Shown: positions 35,679-44,862 of the stretch, one piece after another | Numbering within the stretch: the first letter of the stretch is position 1 | How the letters are laid out: the number at the start of each line of letters is the position of its first letter | From: Ruminococcus sp. FC2018 | GTDB lineage: Bacteria > Bacillota > Clostridia > Oscillospirales > Ruminococcaceae | Direction of reading: 5' to 3' | Length of the DNA stretch: 64,000 nt | NCBI RefSeq assembly: GCF_000621805.1 | Contig: NZ_JHXH01000004.1 | Location: 122,563-186,562 of the forward strand | The notes under the pieces: generated by a model | The model's database searches: none | What the model was told of the DNA's origin: nothing | Seen by the model: the letters and a program-made list of their open reading frames with translations, nothing else | Made by a program: the position numbers and the translations under genes

Positions 35679-35757
35679 CCTTTTTCCCCTCCTCACATAT
35701 AATAGTAAAGTATAACATAAATATTTTATAAACACAACGGTAAAAGGAGATTTTTTT

Positions 35758-36000
35758 ATGAACAGCAACATGGATCAGAAAAAGTTAGGGCTGCTTCTGG
35801 CAATGGCATCAAAAAAGCTTGGCACCTCGCCGCAGGCGCTTAAAGATCAGCTTGAACGGGGGGATCTCAGCAGTGCGTTATCAAGTCTCCCCAAGGATCA
35901 GGCGAATTCCCTGAAGCAGGTGATCGGTGACAAAAATGCCGCAAAAAGCGTGTTATCGTCCCCACAGGCTCAGGAGATCTACAAAAAGCTTGGCAAGTAG
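35758..36000 (+). CDS. small helical protein, unknown (three-gene cluster, 1st)
   Basis: 80 residues, all helical, with LLLAMASKKLGTSPQALKDQ and a lysine-rich end. No family recognised. AAAGGAG upstream. Followed 11 bp later by the next gene; the three genes to 36759 look like one operon. Confidence 0.75.
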   Translation: MNSNMDQKKLGLLLAMASKKLGTSPQALKDQLERGDLSSALSSLPKDQANSLKQVIGDKNAAKSVLSSPQAQEIYKKLGK

Positions 36001-36011
36001 GTGAATAATCT

Positions 36012-36440
36012 ATGGATGACCTTATGGCAAAGCTCCAGAGCGTGCTTAACGATGAACAGAGCATGAAACAGCTTTCACAGCTGGCAGGAGCACTTTCCGG
36101 TGACGATGCCTCACAGGCACAGCCTGCCGCCGGAGAGGCTGTTCCAAACGATTTTTCCCAGCTGCTCAAAGGACTTGACCTTCAGCCTCAGCCTCAGCAG
36201 CCTGCTCCCCCGTCAACATCAGGTATTGACGTTGCAAAGCTTATGCAGCTGCAGACTATTTTACAGCAGGCAAACAAGCACGACAAAAACGTGGACCTGC
36301 TGCTGGCTTTGCGCCCACTTCTGAAAGAGGAGAACCAGGTGAAGATAGACAGACTTATAAAAATATTCAAGCTGTTTTCCGTTTACCCTGCATTAAAGCA
36401 AAGCGGTCTTCTGGGAGGTGACCTGTTTGGAATACTCTGA
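36012..36440 (+). CDS. small helical protein with Gln/Pro linker, unknown (2nd)
   Basis: 142 residues: N-terminal helix (DDLMAKLQSVLNDEQSMKQL), Ala/Gln/Pro linker (~35-70) and a C-terminal helical domain with DLLLALRPLLKEENQVKIDR and LIKIFKLFSVYPALK. Similar C-terminal blocks occur in uncharacterised Clostridia proteins as I remember them. Overlaps the next gene by 14 bp. Confidence 0.75.
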   Translation: MDDLMAKLQSVLNDEQSMKQLSQLAGALSGDDASQAQPAAGEAVPNDFSQLLKGLDLQPQPQQPAPPSTSGIDVAKLMQLQTILQQANKHDKNVDLLLALRPLLKEENQVKIDRLIKIFKLFSVYPALKQSGLLGGDLFGIL

Positions 36441-36759
36441 TGATTTCAACACCATGAAGCAGGAGGCTATCCGCCGTGTGAAACAAATGCAGCAGCGTTC
36501 TCAGAGTGCGCTGGGCACGCAGCAGGATACTCCCAATACCGCCAACAGCACAGCTGCCGATGAAGCTGCAAAAAGCCCCGACCTCAGCTCGCTCATTGGC
36601 GGTCTGCTTGGGGGCGGACACTCAGATGGCAAGCTTTTTGATATCGCAGGCATACCAATCGATGAGGAAAAAGCCCTTATCGGTATGCTCATTTACATAC
36701 TGTACAAGCAGGGCGCAGACATAAAGCTGCTCCTTGGACTCGGGTATCTTCTTTTATAG
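36427..36759 (+). CDS. small protein, unknown (3rd)
   Basis: 110 residues. TTG at 36427 has GGGAGG 8 nt upstream; the GTG at 36418 overlaps that site. Helical N-terminus, a Ser/Ala linker, GGLLGGG, and a hydrophobic C-terminus (ALIGMLIYILYKQGADIKLL then LGLGYLLL) that could touch a membrane. Its stop is followed by a shared terminator. Confidence 0.7.
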   Translation: MEYSDDFNTMKQEAIRRVKQMQQRSQSALGTQQDTPNTANSTAADEAAKSPDLSSLIGGLLGGGHSDGKLFDIAGIPIDEEKALIGMLIYILYKQGADIKLLLGLGYLLL

Positions 36760-36768
36760 ACAAAAAAA

Positions 36769-36800
36769 GAGCGGATATGACCTATCCGCTCCTTTATTTT
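36769..36800. terminator. bidirectional terminator
   Basis: GAGCGGATA / TATCCGCTC, loop TGACC, then CTTTATTTT; T-rich on the minus side as well, so it also serves rpmE. Confidence 0.8.
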
Positions 36801-36805
36801 CCTTA

Positions 36806-37006
36806 TCAGTCAAGGTTAAACTTCTTCTTGAATCTGTCAACACGTCCGCCTGTATCAACAAGCTTCTGCTTTCCTGTGTAGAAAGGATGACACTTTGAGC
36901 AGATTTCTACCTTGATGTCCTTCTTTGTGGAACGAGTCTTTATCACATTGCCGCAAGCGCAGGTGATAGTAGTCTCCTCGTAGTTAGGGTGAATGCCCTC
37001 TCTCAT
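36806..37006 (-). CDS. rpmE: 50S ribosomal protein L31, zinc-binding type
   Basis: 66 residues. Zinc ligands in TITCACGN and [16 protein letters not shown]-terminal [11 protein letters not shown] is typical. Surface protein of the 50S subunit bridging to the 30S head. AGGAGG-type site before the ATG and a ~110-nt leader upstream. Confidence 0.96.
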   Translation of the reverse strand: MREGIHPNYEETTITCACGNVIKTRSTKKDIKVEICSKCHPFYTGKQKLVDTGGRVDRFKKKFNLD

Positions 37007-37149
37007 TGCAAAAACCTCCTTTTAAACTAAAATTATGACTCATAGAAGCCCATCATTTCAGTTTAGACAGTAGTTCTATGTAGCTATCATTATTCGCTGC
37101 CCATTCCGAACAGCCTTATAAGTATAACACACATTTTTTCGCTTGTCAA
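37007..37149 (-). promoter_or_regulatory. rpmE promoter and leader (possible L31 leader)
   Basis: Minus strand TTGACA (37144-37149), 17 bp, TATACT (37121-37126). The ~110-nt leader contains complementary stretches (for example AACTGAAATG-containing region with AGTTTAAA) and may be an L31-type autoregulatory leader; the fold was not worked out. Confidence 0.5.
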
Positions 37150-37170
37150 GTCCCGCACACATATTTTTAA

Positions 37171-37199
37171 TAGAAAAGCGCCTGCTTTTTGCAGACGCT
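37171..37199 (-). terminator. terminator of the 37.2-37.8 kb gene
   Basis: Minus strand AGCGTCTGC / GCAGGCGCT, loop AAAAA, then TTTCTATT. Confidence 0.7.
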
Positions 37200-37206
37200 G
37201 AAAGTC

Positions 37207-37815
37207 CTATTTCTTTTCCTTGCCAAAATGCAAAAATGCAAGTATACCGATAGGCAGGAAGTATGCACACCACGCAACAAGTGCGAGCCTTCCGCCGAGA
37301 CCGTCGCCGCCGGACGACATTTTTGAGAACATACCCGTTATCGGCATAAACGTACAGCTGAAGTAGAATACGCCGTGTATCATCATAAGTGCTCTGAGCC
37401 ACTTGTCCGCCTTGTTCTTCGGTTTCATCGCAAGCCCCGTGAAGAAAGTCGAAAGTGCCATCACGCCGTAGCCGAGCAGGTCGTAGTTGAAGATAAGTCC
37501 GAAACTGTTAAACTTTAACAGCTTTGACGCCTGTTCGTTCAGCTGCTCGTTGTTTACCGTGGTCAGCTGTGTAAAGTAGACAAGCATAATAAACACGCTG
37601 TACACTGCCGCAAGAACCATACCGATGTTCGCAGCAACTTTGCGGTCGCTTTCAATTTCGTTGTGCAGACCTGCCGTCATCATGATAAACCCTACCGGCA
37701 GGATAAGGCACACAAAGTAACCGCCCAAAGAATAGTTGATGAGCAGAAACAGTGCGAACAGGAATACTGTCACCGTTACTATCGCCGAGCCGACTTTTGA
37801 AATTGTTTTGTTCAT
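37207..37815 (-). CDS. polytopic membrane protein, unknown
   Basis: 202 residues with about six membrane helices (IVTVTVFLFALFLLINYSLG, FVCLILPVGFIMMTAGL, IGMVLAAVYSVFIMLVYF and three more). No motif recognised. Followed downstream by a terminator; the DUF5662 gene lies 32 bp upstream on the same strand, so the two may be co-transcribed. Confidence 0.75.
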   Translation of the reverse strand: MNKTISKVGSAIVTVTVFLFALFLLINYSLGGYFVCLILPVGFIMMTAGLHNEIESDRKVAANIGMVLAAVYSVFIMLVYFTQLTTVNNEQLNEQASKLLKFNSFGLIFNYDLLGYGVMALSTFFTGLAMKPKNKADKWLRALMMIHGVFYFSCTFMPITGMFSKMSSGGDGLGGRLALVAWCAYFLPIGILAFLHFGKEKK

Positions 37816-37847
37816 TTTTGTTATCCCTCATATTTTTTATATTTTTA

Positions 37848-38372
37848 TCAGTATCTTTTCAGTCGTCTGATGTACGCAAATGTCCTGTCTTCGCCCTTTT
37901 GCGCAAGCATAGTCAGCAGTTTTTCGATAAGCGCCGCTGTCTCGGGGTGAATGACCCTTATGCCCTTTGCCTTGCTGTAATACTCCAAAGGACTTGAATC
38001 GGTGTAGTTTTCTTTCATATATATCTTGCTTGCAGCCACTCTGTCGCAGAACATTTCCTTGACGTATCTCAGCGGCATTTTCACAGGCTCCATACGGCGT
38101 GTTTTGGGATTGTAGTCTGTCCAGTATTCAAAGTGGTGCTTGTTCCTGCCCTTGTGGTGCATCCAGGCATATGAAAACCCGTGGTCCTCACGTTCTCCCT
38201 CGTTAGGGGATCGGGTGCCCTGGTAGAATTTACAGCCGTAGAAAAACTCGCTGGGCATATACTTGGAAAGGTCGTGGAAAAGCCCCTGGAAGCCGATACC
38301 CGCCTTGAAGCAGTTTCTGATAACGGCGTGGCGGTGGGTGGTAATGGTTTTAAAATGTCCGATGATGTTCAC
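37848..38372 (-). CDS. DUF5662 family protein
   Basis: 174 residues, rich in His and Asp: GLFHDLSKYMPSEFFYG, YQGTRSPNEGERE, AWMHHKGRNKHHFEYW. This is the pattern of DUF5662 as I remember it; the HD-like spacing of histidines hints at a metal-dependent phosphohydrolase. Cytosolic. Function unproven. Confidence 0.7.
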   Translation of the reverse strand: MNIIGHFKTITTHRHAVIRNCFKAGIGFQGLFHDLSKYMPSEFFYGCKFYQGTRSPNEGEREDHGFSYAWMHHKGRNKHHFEYWTDYNPKTRRMEPVKMPLRYVKEMFCDRVAASKIYMKENYTDSSPLEYYSKAKGIRVIHPETAALIEKLLTMLAQKGEDRTFAYIRRLKRY

Positions 38373-38429
38373 TGTATCATCTCCTTGCTGAAAGCATTAT
38401 AACACATTTTCAGCAGATTTGCAACAAAA

Positions 38430-38458
38430 AAGAGACTGCTTTTTACAGCAGCCTCTTT
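38430..38458 (-). terminator. terminator of gdhA
   Basis: Minus strand AGAGGCTGCT / AGCAGTCTCT, loop GTAAAA, then T6 after the stem. Confidence 0.8.
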
Positions 38459-38481
38459 ATATTTACAGATAGAAGTTTTTA

Positions 38482-39831
38482 TCAAACAACGCCCTGAGCC
38501 TTCATAGCCTCAGCTACCTTCAGGAAGCCTGCGATGTTTGCGCCTGCGATGAGGTCATCACCAAGACCGTACTCCTTAGCAGCAGCTACGGAAGCGGAGA
38601 AGATGTTCTTCATGATCTGGTGCAGCTTAGCGTCAACCTCTTCAGCTGTCCAGTTGTATCTCATGGAGTTCTGGCTCATCTCAAGACCGGAAACTGCAAC
38701 GCCGCCTGCGTTAACAGCCTTAGAAGGACAAACGATTGCGCCGTTCTCTCTGAGATATGCAACAGCATCAGCGGTTGTAGGCATATTTGAAACCTCAACA
38801 TAGTACTTAACGCCGTTAGCGATGATGTTCTTAGCGTCCTCAAGAGTTACCTCGTTCTGAGTTGCGCAAGGCATTACGATGTCTACCTTCTGCTCCCAAG
38901 GCTTCTTGCCAGCAAAGAAAGGTACACCGAACTTGTCAGCGTAATCCTGAGCTCTGTTTCTGCAGGAAGCTCTCATCTCAAGCAGGTAATCAACCTTTTC
39001 GCCTGTGATTCCGTCTGCATCGTAGATGTAGCCGTCAGGACCGGAAATTGTTACTACCTTACCGCCCAGCTCGTTGACCTTCTTGATAGTACCCCAAGCA
39101 ACGTTGCCGAAGCCTGATACTGCAAAGGTCTTGCCCTTGATGCTGTCGCCGAAGTGCTCGAGCATCTCAACTGTGTAGTAAACTGCGCCGAAGCCTGTTG
39201 CCTCAGGTCTGATAAGTGATCCGCCGTACTGCATACCCTTACCTGTGAGCACGCCAACAAACTCGTTTCTGAGTCTCTTGTACTGACCGAACAGATAGCC
39301 GATCTCTCTTGCGCCTACACCGATGTCACCGGCAGGAACGTCTGTGTCAGCACCGATGTGCTTGCAAAGCTCTGTCATAAAGCTCTGGCAGAATCTCATA
39401 ACCTCAGCGTCGGACTTGCCCTGTGGGTCAAAGTCAGAACCGCCCTTGCCGCCGCCCATAGGAAGGCTTGTAAGGCTGTTCTTGAAGATCTGCTCAAATC
39501 CCAGGAACTTGATTACAGATGCACATACTGTCGGGTGGAATCTCAGACCGCCCTTATATGGTCCGATAGCTGAGTTGAACTGTACTCTGAAACCTCTGTT
39601 GACCTGTACCTTGCCGTTGTCGTCAACCCAAGGGACTCTGAACATTACCTGTCTCTCAGGCTCAACGATCCTGTCGAAAACGCCTGCGTCAATAAGATCC
39701 TGTCTTTTGTCTGCTACAGGAACAAGGCTCTCAAGAACCTCATATACTGCCTGGAGAAACTCCTTCTCGCCGGGGTTTCTCTTCTCAACGTTCTCGTACA
39801 CTTTCTGAAGGTACTCGTTTTTCAATGCCAT
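38482..39831 (-). CDS. gdhA: NADP-specific glutamate dehydrogenase
   Basis: 449 residues. GLRFHPTVCASVIKFLGFEQ, MGGGKGGSDFDPQGKSD (substrate-binding Lys) and FAVSGFGNVAWG (Rossmann) are clear. Assimilates ammonia into glutamate. ATG 39831 has GGGAG 8 nt upstream; the in-frame GTG/ATG 15 bp earlier overlaps it. Promoter on the minus strand: TTGCAA-17-TATAAT at ~39911-39939. Confidence 0.96.
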   Translation of the reverse strand: MALKNEYLQKVYENVEKRNPGEKEFLQAVYEVLESLVPVADKRQDLIDAGVFDRIVEPERQVMFRVPWVDDNGKVQVNRGFRVQFNSAIGPYKGGLRFHPTVCASVIKFLGFEQIFKNSLTSLPMGGGKGGSDFDPQGKSDAEVMRFCQSFMTELCKHIGADTDVPAGDIGVGAREIGYLFGQYKRLRNEFVGVLTGKGMQYGGSLIRPEATGFGAVYYTVEMLEHFGDSIKGKTFAVSGFGNVAWGTIKKVNELGGKVVTISGPDGYIYDADGITGEKVDYLLEMRASCRNRAQDYADKFGVPFFAGKKPWEQKVDIVMPCATQNEVTLEDAKNIIANGVKYYVEVSNMPTTADAVAYLRENGAIVCPSKAVNAGGVAVSGLEMSQNSMRYNWTAEEVDAKLHQIMKNIFSASVAAAKEYGLGDDLIAGANIAGFLKVAEAMKAQGVV

Positions 39832-40134
39832 CTTAAAAACTCCCATCTTTAAATTATTGCCGTAAACCCGTCCGGACCATCTTTCCCGGACATTTTAATT
39901 ACGATAGGCTTATTATAACATACACTTTAAAATTTTGCAAGAGTAAATCGCTGAAATTTCAAATTTTTATACATAATACGAAAAAATGCAGCTGAAATAT
40001 GTCCGTTTTGGCGGATTTGCAAAAAACGGTTGCATAACTGCCTGCATCAGCTTGCAAAAATGAAAGAAAACCGCCGTTGACGAAAAATGCAAAAAGGTGT
40101 ATAATGATGTATGCTGTAAAACGGAGGGAATGAC

Positions 40135-40767
40135 ATGAAAAAATCAGAGCTTGTGAGCACAATAATACAAAGACTTGAACAGACCTATCCCGACGCATTG
40201 TGCTCGCTTGTGTATGAAAAGCCTCACGAGCTTATGATAGCAGGCAGGCTGTCAGCTCAGTGTACAGATGCAAGGGTGAATATAGTTACAAGGGAGCTTT
40301 TTGCAAAGTACCGCTCTATCGAGGATTTTGCAAATGCTGATGTTGACGATGTTGCAAAGATCGTCAAGCCCTGCGGATTATACAAAACAAAGGCAAAGTC
40401 CATAGTAGGTATGTGCAGACAGATAGTGCAGGACTACGGCGGAGAGATACCCGACACCATTGAGGAGCTTACAAAGCTTGAGGGCATCGGCAGAAAGACT
40501 GCAAACCTTGTAATGGGAGATGTGTTCCACAAGCCTGCTGTTGTGTGCGATACCCACTGCATACGCATCTGCGGAAGACTCGGGCTGACTAAGAACAAGG
40601 ACCCGCAGAAAGTGGAGACTGATCTTCGTAATATACTTCCACCGGATAAGTCATCCGACTTTTGTCACCGCATGGTGCTTTTTGGCAGAGAGTTCTGCAA
40701 AGCACGAGGTGAACGCTGTGCAGACTGCCCCTTGGGTGACATATGCAAAAGCTGCAAGAAACAATAA
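40135..40767 (+). CDS. nth: endonuclease III (DNA glycosylase/AP lyase)
   Basis: 210 residues. HhH motif LEGIGRKTANLVMG with catalytic Lys121, Asp139 in VVCDTHCIR, and the 4Fe-4S loop CKARGERCADCPLGDIC. Removes oxidised pyrimidines. Own promoter TTGACG-17-TATAAT (~40077-40105); the next gene follows at 16 bp. Confidence 0.96.
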   Translation: MKKSELVSTIIQRLEQTYPDALCSLVYEKPHELMIAGRLSAQCTDARVNIVTRELFAKYRSIEDFANADVDDVAKIVKPCGLYKTKAKSIVGMCRQIVQDYGGEIPDTIEELTKLEGIGRKTANLVMGDVFHKPAVVCDTHCIRICGRLGLTKNKDPQKVETDLRNILPPDKSSDFCHRMVLFGREFCKARGERCADCPLGDICKSCKKQ

Positions 40768-40783
40768 AACAGAGGAAAGATAA

Positions 40784-41404
40784 ATGAGCTATAAAACCAT
40801 ATATGAACAGGCACAGGACAGCTTTGTGGAAAAAAAGAGCGAATTTATCGGACACATCGCTCCGGTAAAGACATCTGAAGAGGCTGTGGCTTTTATAGAG
40901 AAAATAAAGGCGGAAAACCGCAAAGCCCGCCACAATGTGTATGCATATATCCTTCGCAGCGAAAACACCTCTCGCTATTCTGACGACGGCGAGCCTCAGG
41001 GAACAGGGGGGATCCCCGTTTTAGATGTGCTGCAAAAAGCAGGGCTGACAGATGTGTGCGTTGTTGTAACAAGATATTTCGGCGGTGTGCTGCTGGGAGC
41101 AAACGGACTGGTAAGGGCATATTCACAGGGCTGCAAGCTTGCGGTGAATGCTGCAAGGATAATGCAGATGCACGAATGTTCCCGCTTTGAGTTCTCATGC
41201 GATTACAATATGTACGGCAAGATCAGCTATGTCCTCCCCGATTTTCAGGTCATAAAGGAAAAAGAGGACTTTGCAGACGTTGTGAACATCAGCGTTCTGG
41301 TCAAAGCTGAGCTTTGCAAGGCGTTCAGAGAGAAAATTACAGATATATCTAACGGACAGATAGACCTGTCGGAAGAACCAAATCTCGAGGCTGACTTTGC
41401 CTGA
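40784..41404 (+). CDS. IMPACT/YigZ family protein
   Basis: 206 residues with the family core RKARHNVYAYILR, DDGEPQGTGGIPVLDVLQ and VVVTRYFGGVLLGANGLVRAYS, then a C-terminal DUF1949-like part. Bacterial YigZ is of unclear role; eukaryotic IMPACT modulates GCN2. Likely co-transcribed with nth. Confidence 0.9.
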   Translation: MSYKTIYEQAQDSFVEKKSEFIGHIAPVKTSEEAVAFIEKIKAENRKARHNVYAYILRSENTSRYSDDGEPQGTGGIPVLDVLQKAGLTDVCVVVTRYFGGVLLGANGLVRAYSQGCKLAVNAARIMQMHECSRFEFSCDYNMYGKISYVLPDFQVIKEKEDFADVVNISVLVKAELCKAFREKITDISNGQIDLSEEPNLEADFA

Positions 41405-41429
41405 TTTTTGTCATAAAGTACAAAAACGT

Positions 41430-41466
41430 AAAAACCTTTATGAAAAATAAAGGTTTTTATTATTTT
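41430..41466 (+). terminator. terminator after the IMPACT gene
   Basis: AAAAACCTTTAT / ATAAAGGTTTTT, five-base loop, then ATTATTTT. A TATAAT at 41472-41477 directly after it is probably the -10 box of the next gene. Confidence 0.75.
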
Positions 41467-41515
41467 ATAAAGTATAATGTCTTATAGAGACGTTATGACA
41501 GGAGGTGGGTTCCGG

Positions 41516-42511
41516 GTGGAGCCGAGAGAGTATACAGAAAAACTTGAAAAAGATACGTTATGTGAATTTGCCTGCCTTAGCAGTCAGACAAAGGGGCGTA
41601 AAGAGCCCATTGAAAAATGCCGCCTTCGCACAGAATTCCAGCGTGACAGGGACAGGATACTGCACTGCAACTCTTTCAGACGCTTAAAACACAAAACTCA
41701 GGTTTTCCTCTCCCCTGCAGGCGACCATTACAGGACACGTCTTACACATACCCTTGAGGTCTCCCAGATAGCAAGGACAATGGCAAGAGCCCTGCGGCTC
41801 AATGAGGACCTTACAGAGGCAATCGCACTGGGGCACGACCTGGGACATACCCCTTTCGGACACGCAGGCGAAAGGATGCTGGACAAGCTTAATCCAAATG
41901 GATTTCACCACTATGAGCAGAGTCTGCGTGTGGTAGACTACATTGAAAACAACGGCGAAGGTCTTAACCTTACCTATGAGGTCAGGGACGGCATAGTAAA
42001 GCACACCAACCAGTGGGCAGAGACTAAAGAAGGACAGATAGTCCGTTATGCCGATGTTATCGCATACATCAACCACGATATAGACGATTCCGTCCGTGCA
42101 GGTATACTGCGTGAAGAGGACATTCCAAAAAGCATTACAGATATTCTTGGAAACTCAAAATCCCGGAGGATAACCTCCCTGATAAGCTCTATAATCAATA
42201 ACGGCGCAGAAGATCTGCATATGGATGACAATGTGGCACAGGCGTATCACGCTTTGCACAAGTTCATGTTTGATTTTGTGTACACAAATCCCAAATGCAA
42301 GGCTGAGGAGGGCAAGGCACAGGAAATGATAGGTGCCTTGTACGACTACTATATCTCCCATATCGAGGTGCTGCCACAGGTCTATCTGAGCGGTGCGTAC
42401 AAATTCGGAGCCGACACAGCAGTGTGCGATTATATCGCAGGCATGACAGACGGATTTGCGGTCGAGGCGTTCAAGGAGCTGTTTATCCCCAAAGGCTGGA
42501 CGAAGTATTAA
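41516..42511 (+). CDS. dgt: dGTP triphosphohydrolase-like HD protein
   Basis: 331 residues. HD-domain metal motif: THTLEVSQIARTMA, EAIALGHDLGHTPFGHAGE, and FHHYEQSLRVVD with CNSFRRLKHKTQVF at the N-terminus. Hydrolyses dNTPs to deoxynucleoside and tripolyphosphate in characterised members. GTG 41516 is set by AGGAGGT 9 nt upstream; the ATG at 41477 is inside the -10 box. It precedes dnaG, as in many Clostridia. Confidence 0.9.
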   Translation: MEPREYTEKLEKDTLCEFACLSSQTKGRKEPIEKCRLRTEFQRDRDRILHCNSFRRLKHKTQVFLSPAGDHYRTRLTHTLEVSQIARTMARALRLNEDLTEAIALGHDLGHTPFGHAGERMLDKLNPNGFHHYEQSLRVVDYIENNGEGLNLTYEVRDGIVKHTNQWAETKEGQIVRYADVIAYINHDIDDSVRAGILREEDIPKSITDILGNSKSRRITSLISSIINNGAEDLHMDDNVAQAYHALHKFMFDFVYTNPKCKAEEGKAQEMIGALYDYYISHIEVLPQVYLSGAYKFGADTAVCDYIAGMTDGFAVEAFKELFIPKGWTKY

Positions 42512-42540
42512 GGGACAATAAATACAGGGGAGATCAAACT

Positions 42541-42969
42541 ATGGATACTGTAAAAAAAGGATTGAAGATCGTCGGGATCATCTTTGGCTCGCTTATGCTG
42601 ATACAGTTTATTTTTGTGGAGATCTTTCTTCTCAAAGGGGACGAAACAAGCTTTGGCGACATAACAGCTGTTATCAGAGTTTCATTTGGCGCCCAGTATG
42701 TTGAGCTGTCCAATACCACAGATAAAGACGGCAACCCGGAACAGACCATAATGGTAAAGGAAGAATCAGATCTGAAAAAGATCTTTGCCGACAATAAATG
42801 TGTGATGACAGGTCATCTGGAGGACCATTTTTACAACTATAAGACCGCAAGCGGAAAAGAGTTTATTCTTTATCCTATGACCAGAGTTCCCGGCGGAGTA
42901 TACGCCACCTTCATCCTCAGCGGAGCCACTATGGACGACGTTAAAAGCAAAAAAACAACACTGAGCTGA
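42541..42969 (+). CDS. single-pass membrane-anchored protein, unknown
   Basis: 142 residues: one membrane helix (GLKIVGIIFGSLMLIQFIFVEIFLL region, ~7-30) then a ~110-residue outside domain. GGGGAG precedes the ATG at 42541; upstream in-frame starts are inside dgt. Not recognised. It sits between dgt and dnaG without an obvious terminator. Confidence 0.7.
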   Translation: MDTVKKGLKIVGIIFGSLMLIQFIFVEIFLLKGDETSFGDITAVIRVSFGAQYVELSNTTDKDGNPEQTIMVKEESDLKKIFADNKCVMTGHLEDHFYNYKTASGKEFILYPMTRVPGGVYATFILSGATMDDVKSKKTTLS

Positions 42970-43013
42970 TATATACATAAATAATAAACAAAAAATCGAA
43001 AGGAGAAAAGACA

Positions 43014-44792
43014 ATGCCTCTGCCGCAGGATTTTATTGACCGGCTGAAGGCTGCCAACCCCATTGATGAGGTCATGGGCAGCTATGTTACATTAAAACGT
43101 GCAGGCAGGGACTATGTTTGCCTTTGCCCTTTCCATAACGAAAAAACACCCTCCTGCCATGTCCACACCGACAAGGAGTTCTTCCACTGTTTCGGATGCG
43201 GAGCTGGCGGAGATGTGATAACCTTTGTGATGAAGTATCACAACCTTGACTACTGGGAAGCTGTAAAAATGCTGGCGGAGCGGGGCAACGTACCCTTGCC
43301 CGAGACTACCCCCGGTTACAGCGACAGGACCGGTCAGACAAGAAAACGAATGTATGAGATGAACAAGGACGCCGCGCGGTTTTTCTATTCACAGCTTAAA
43401 ACAGAGAGCGGAAAAGTGTGCCTTGACTATCTTATAAGACAGCGGAAGCTGTCGGTGGACACAATCAAAAAATACGGCATGGGCTTTGCACCAAACAGCT
43501 GGAGCGCACTCAAGACCCATATGCTGTCCCTCGGATACTCGGAACAGGAGCTTATCGACGGCTCGCTGATCTCCGTATCGGCAAAGACCGGGCGGTCGTT
43601 TGACTTTTTCGTCAACCGTGCCATGTTCCCGTTTATTGACCTTACAGGACATATAGTGGGCTTTGGCGGCAGAGCGCTTTCAGCCGACGACAAAAGAAAA
43701 TATCTTAACTCCAAGGACACGGCGGTATACAGCAAGGAGCGTTTTCTGTTCTCATTGAACTTTGCAAAAAATGCGGCGGTAAAAAGCCGGCAGATAATTC
43801 TTTGCGAGGGAAACCTTGACGTTATTTCCATGCACCAGGCAGGTTTTGAAAACGCTGTGGCATCCTGCGGAACTGCACTGACGGACAAGCAGGCAAGGTC
43901 ACTTAACCAATATGCAGACCACATTCTTATCTGCTATGACGCAGACGAGGCAGGTCAGAAAGCCACATCAAAAGCCATCGGTATCCTTGAAAACACAGGC
44001 TTCAAGACCACGGTGGTTAAAATAAAGGGTGCAAAGGATCCGGACGAGTATCTTAAGCTTTACGGTCCGTTAAAATTCAAGCAGCTTCTGAAAGAGTCGG
44101 AAGGCTCGGTGGAATACGAGCTGAAAAAACGACGTGAGGGAATAGATACCGACACGGACATCGGCAAGATAGACTATCTTAAAAAGGCTTACGGCGTGCT
44201 GGCAGGGCTTAACTCCCCTGTTGAGCGTGACATTTACATATCAAAGCTTTCAAGAGAGTTCGGTGTGAGCAAGGAAGCCATAAAACAGGAAGTTGAGATG
44301 CGGCGCAAAAACGCCAGAAAGCAGCAGGAAAAGCGTGAGTGGCAGCGCACGGTGACATTTACCGATAAGCATCGTGACCAGGTCAACCCCCAGGCTTTTG
44401 AACACCCAAAGGAGGACTATGCCGAACAGGGCATTATCTATTATCTTTTCACCAATCCCGACCAATGCGATAATGTGTGCGCAAAAATAACTCCCGGCGA
44501 GTTTGTCACCGACCTTAACAGGCGGATATTTGAAAGCCTTACGGCTAAGATAAAGGAAAATGAAGATTTCTCGGTGGCAGCCTTTAACGCTGAATTCTCC
44601 CCCGACGAGGTGGGACGGATAGTAGGGCTGCTGGGCAAGTACGAGGAGCTTTCTGTGGACGAGAAGGTTTGCAGCGACTATATCAACGTGCTTAAAAAGT
44701 ATCACGAAAACAGCGAAAAAAAAGACGTTACCGCAGACAACGAAAGCTTTTTGAAGGAACTTGAACGGCTGAGAAATAAAAACAACGGATAG
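43014..44792 (+). CDS. dnaG: DNA primase
   Basis: 592 residues. CHC2 zinc finger CLCPFHNEKTPSCHVH...FHCFGCG (~36-62), primase core with GFAPNSW, TOPRIM IILCEGNLDVISMHQAG and CYDADEAGQKA, and a C-terminal helicase-interaction domain. Synthesises replication primers. rpoD follows at 70 bp, the classic macromolecular-synthesis pair. Confidence 0.96.
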   Translation: MPLPQDFIDRLKAANPIDEVMGSYVTLKRAGRDYVCLCPFHNEKTPSCHVHTDKEFFHCFGCGAGGDVITFVMKYHNLDYWEAVKMLAERGNVPLPETTPGYSDRTGQTRKRMYEMNKDAARFFYSQLKTESGKVCLDYLIRQRKLSVDTIKKYGMGFAPNSWSALKTHMLSLGYSEQELIDGSLISVSAKTGRSFDFFVNRAMFPFIDLTGHIVGFGGRALSADDKRKYLNSKDTAVYSKERFLFSLNFAKNAAVKSRQIILCEGNLDVISMHQAGFENAVASCGTALTDKQARSLNQYADHILICYDADEAGQKATSKAIGILENTGFKTTVVKIKGAKDPDEYLKLYGPLKFKQLLKESEGSVEYELKKRREGIDTDTDIGKIDYLKKAYGVLAGLNSPVERDIYISKLSREFGVSKEAIKQEVEMRRKNARKQQEKREWQRTVTFTDKHRDQVNPQAFEHPKEDYAEQGIIYYLFTNPDQCDNVCAKITPGEFVTDLNRRIFESLTAKIKENEDFSVAAFNAEFSPDEVGRIVGLLGKYEELSVDEKVCSDYINVLKKYHENSEKKDVTADNESFLKELERLRNKNNG

Positions 44793-44862
44793 GACTTCAC
44801 CCCCACGGGCATATCCCGTTTAACAGGTCAATTATTATATTTCAGATAGGAGAGCATTTTTT

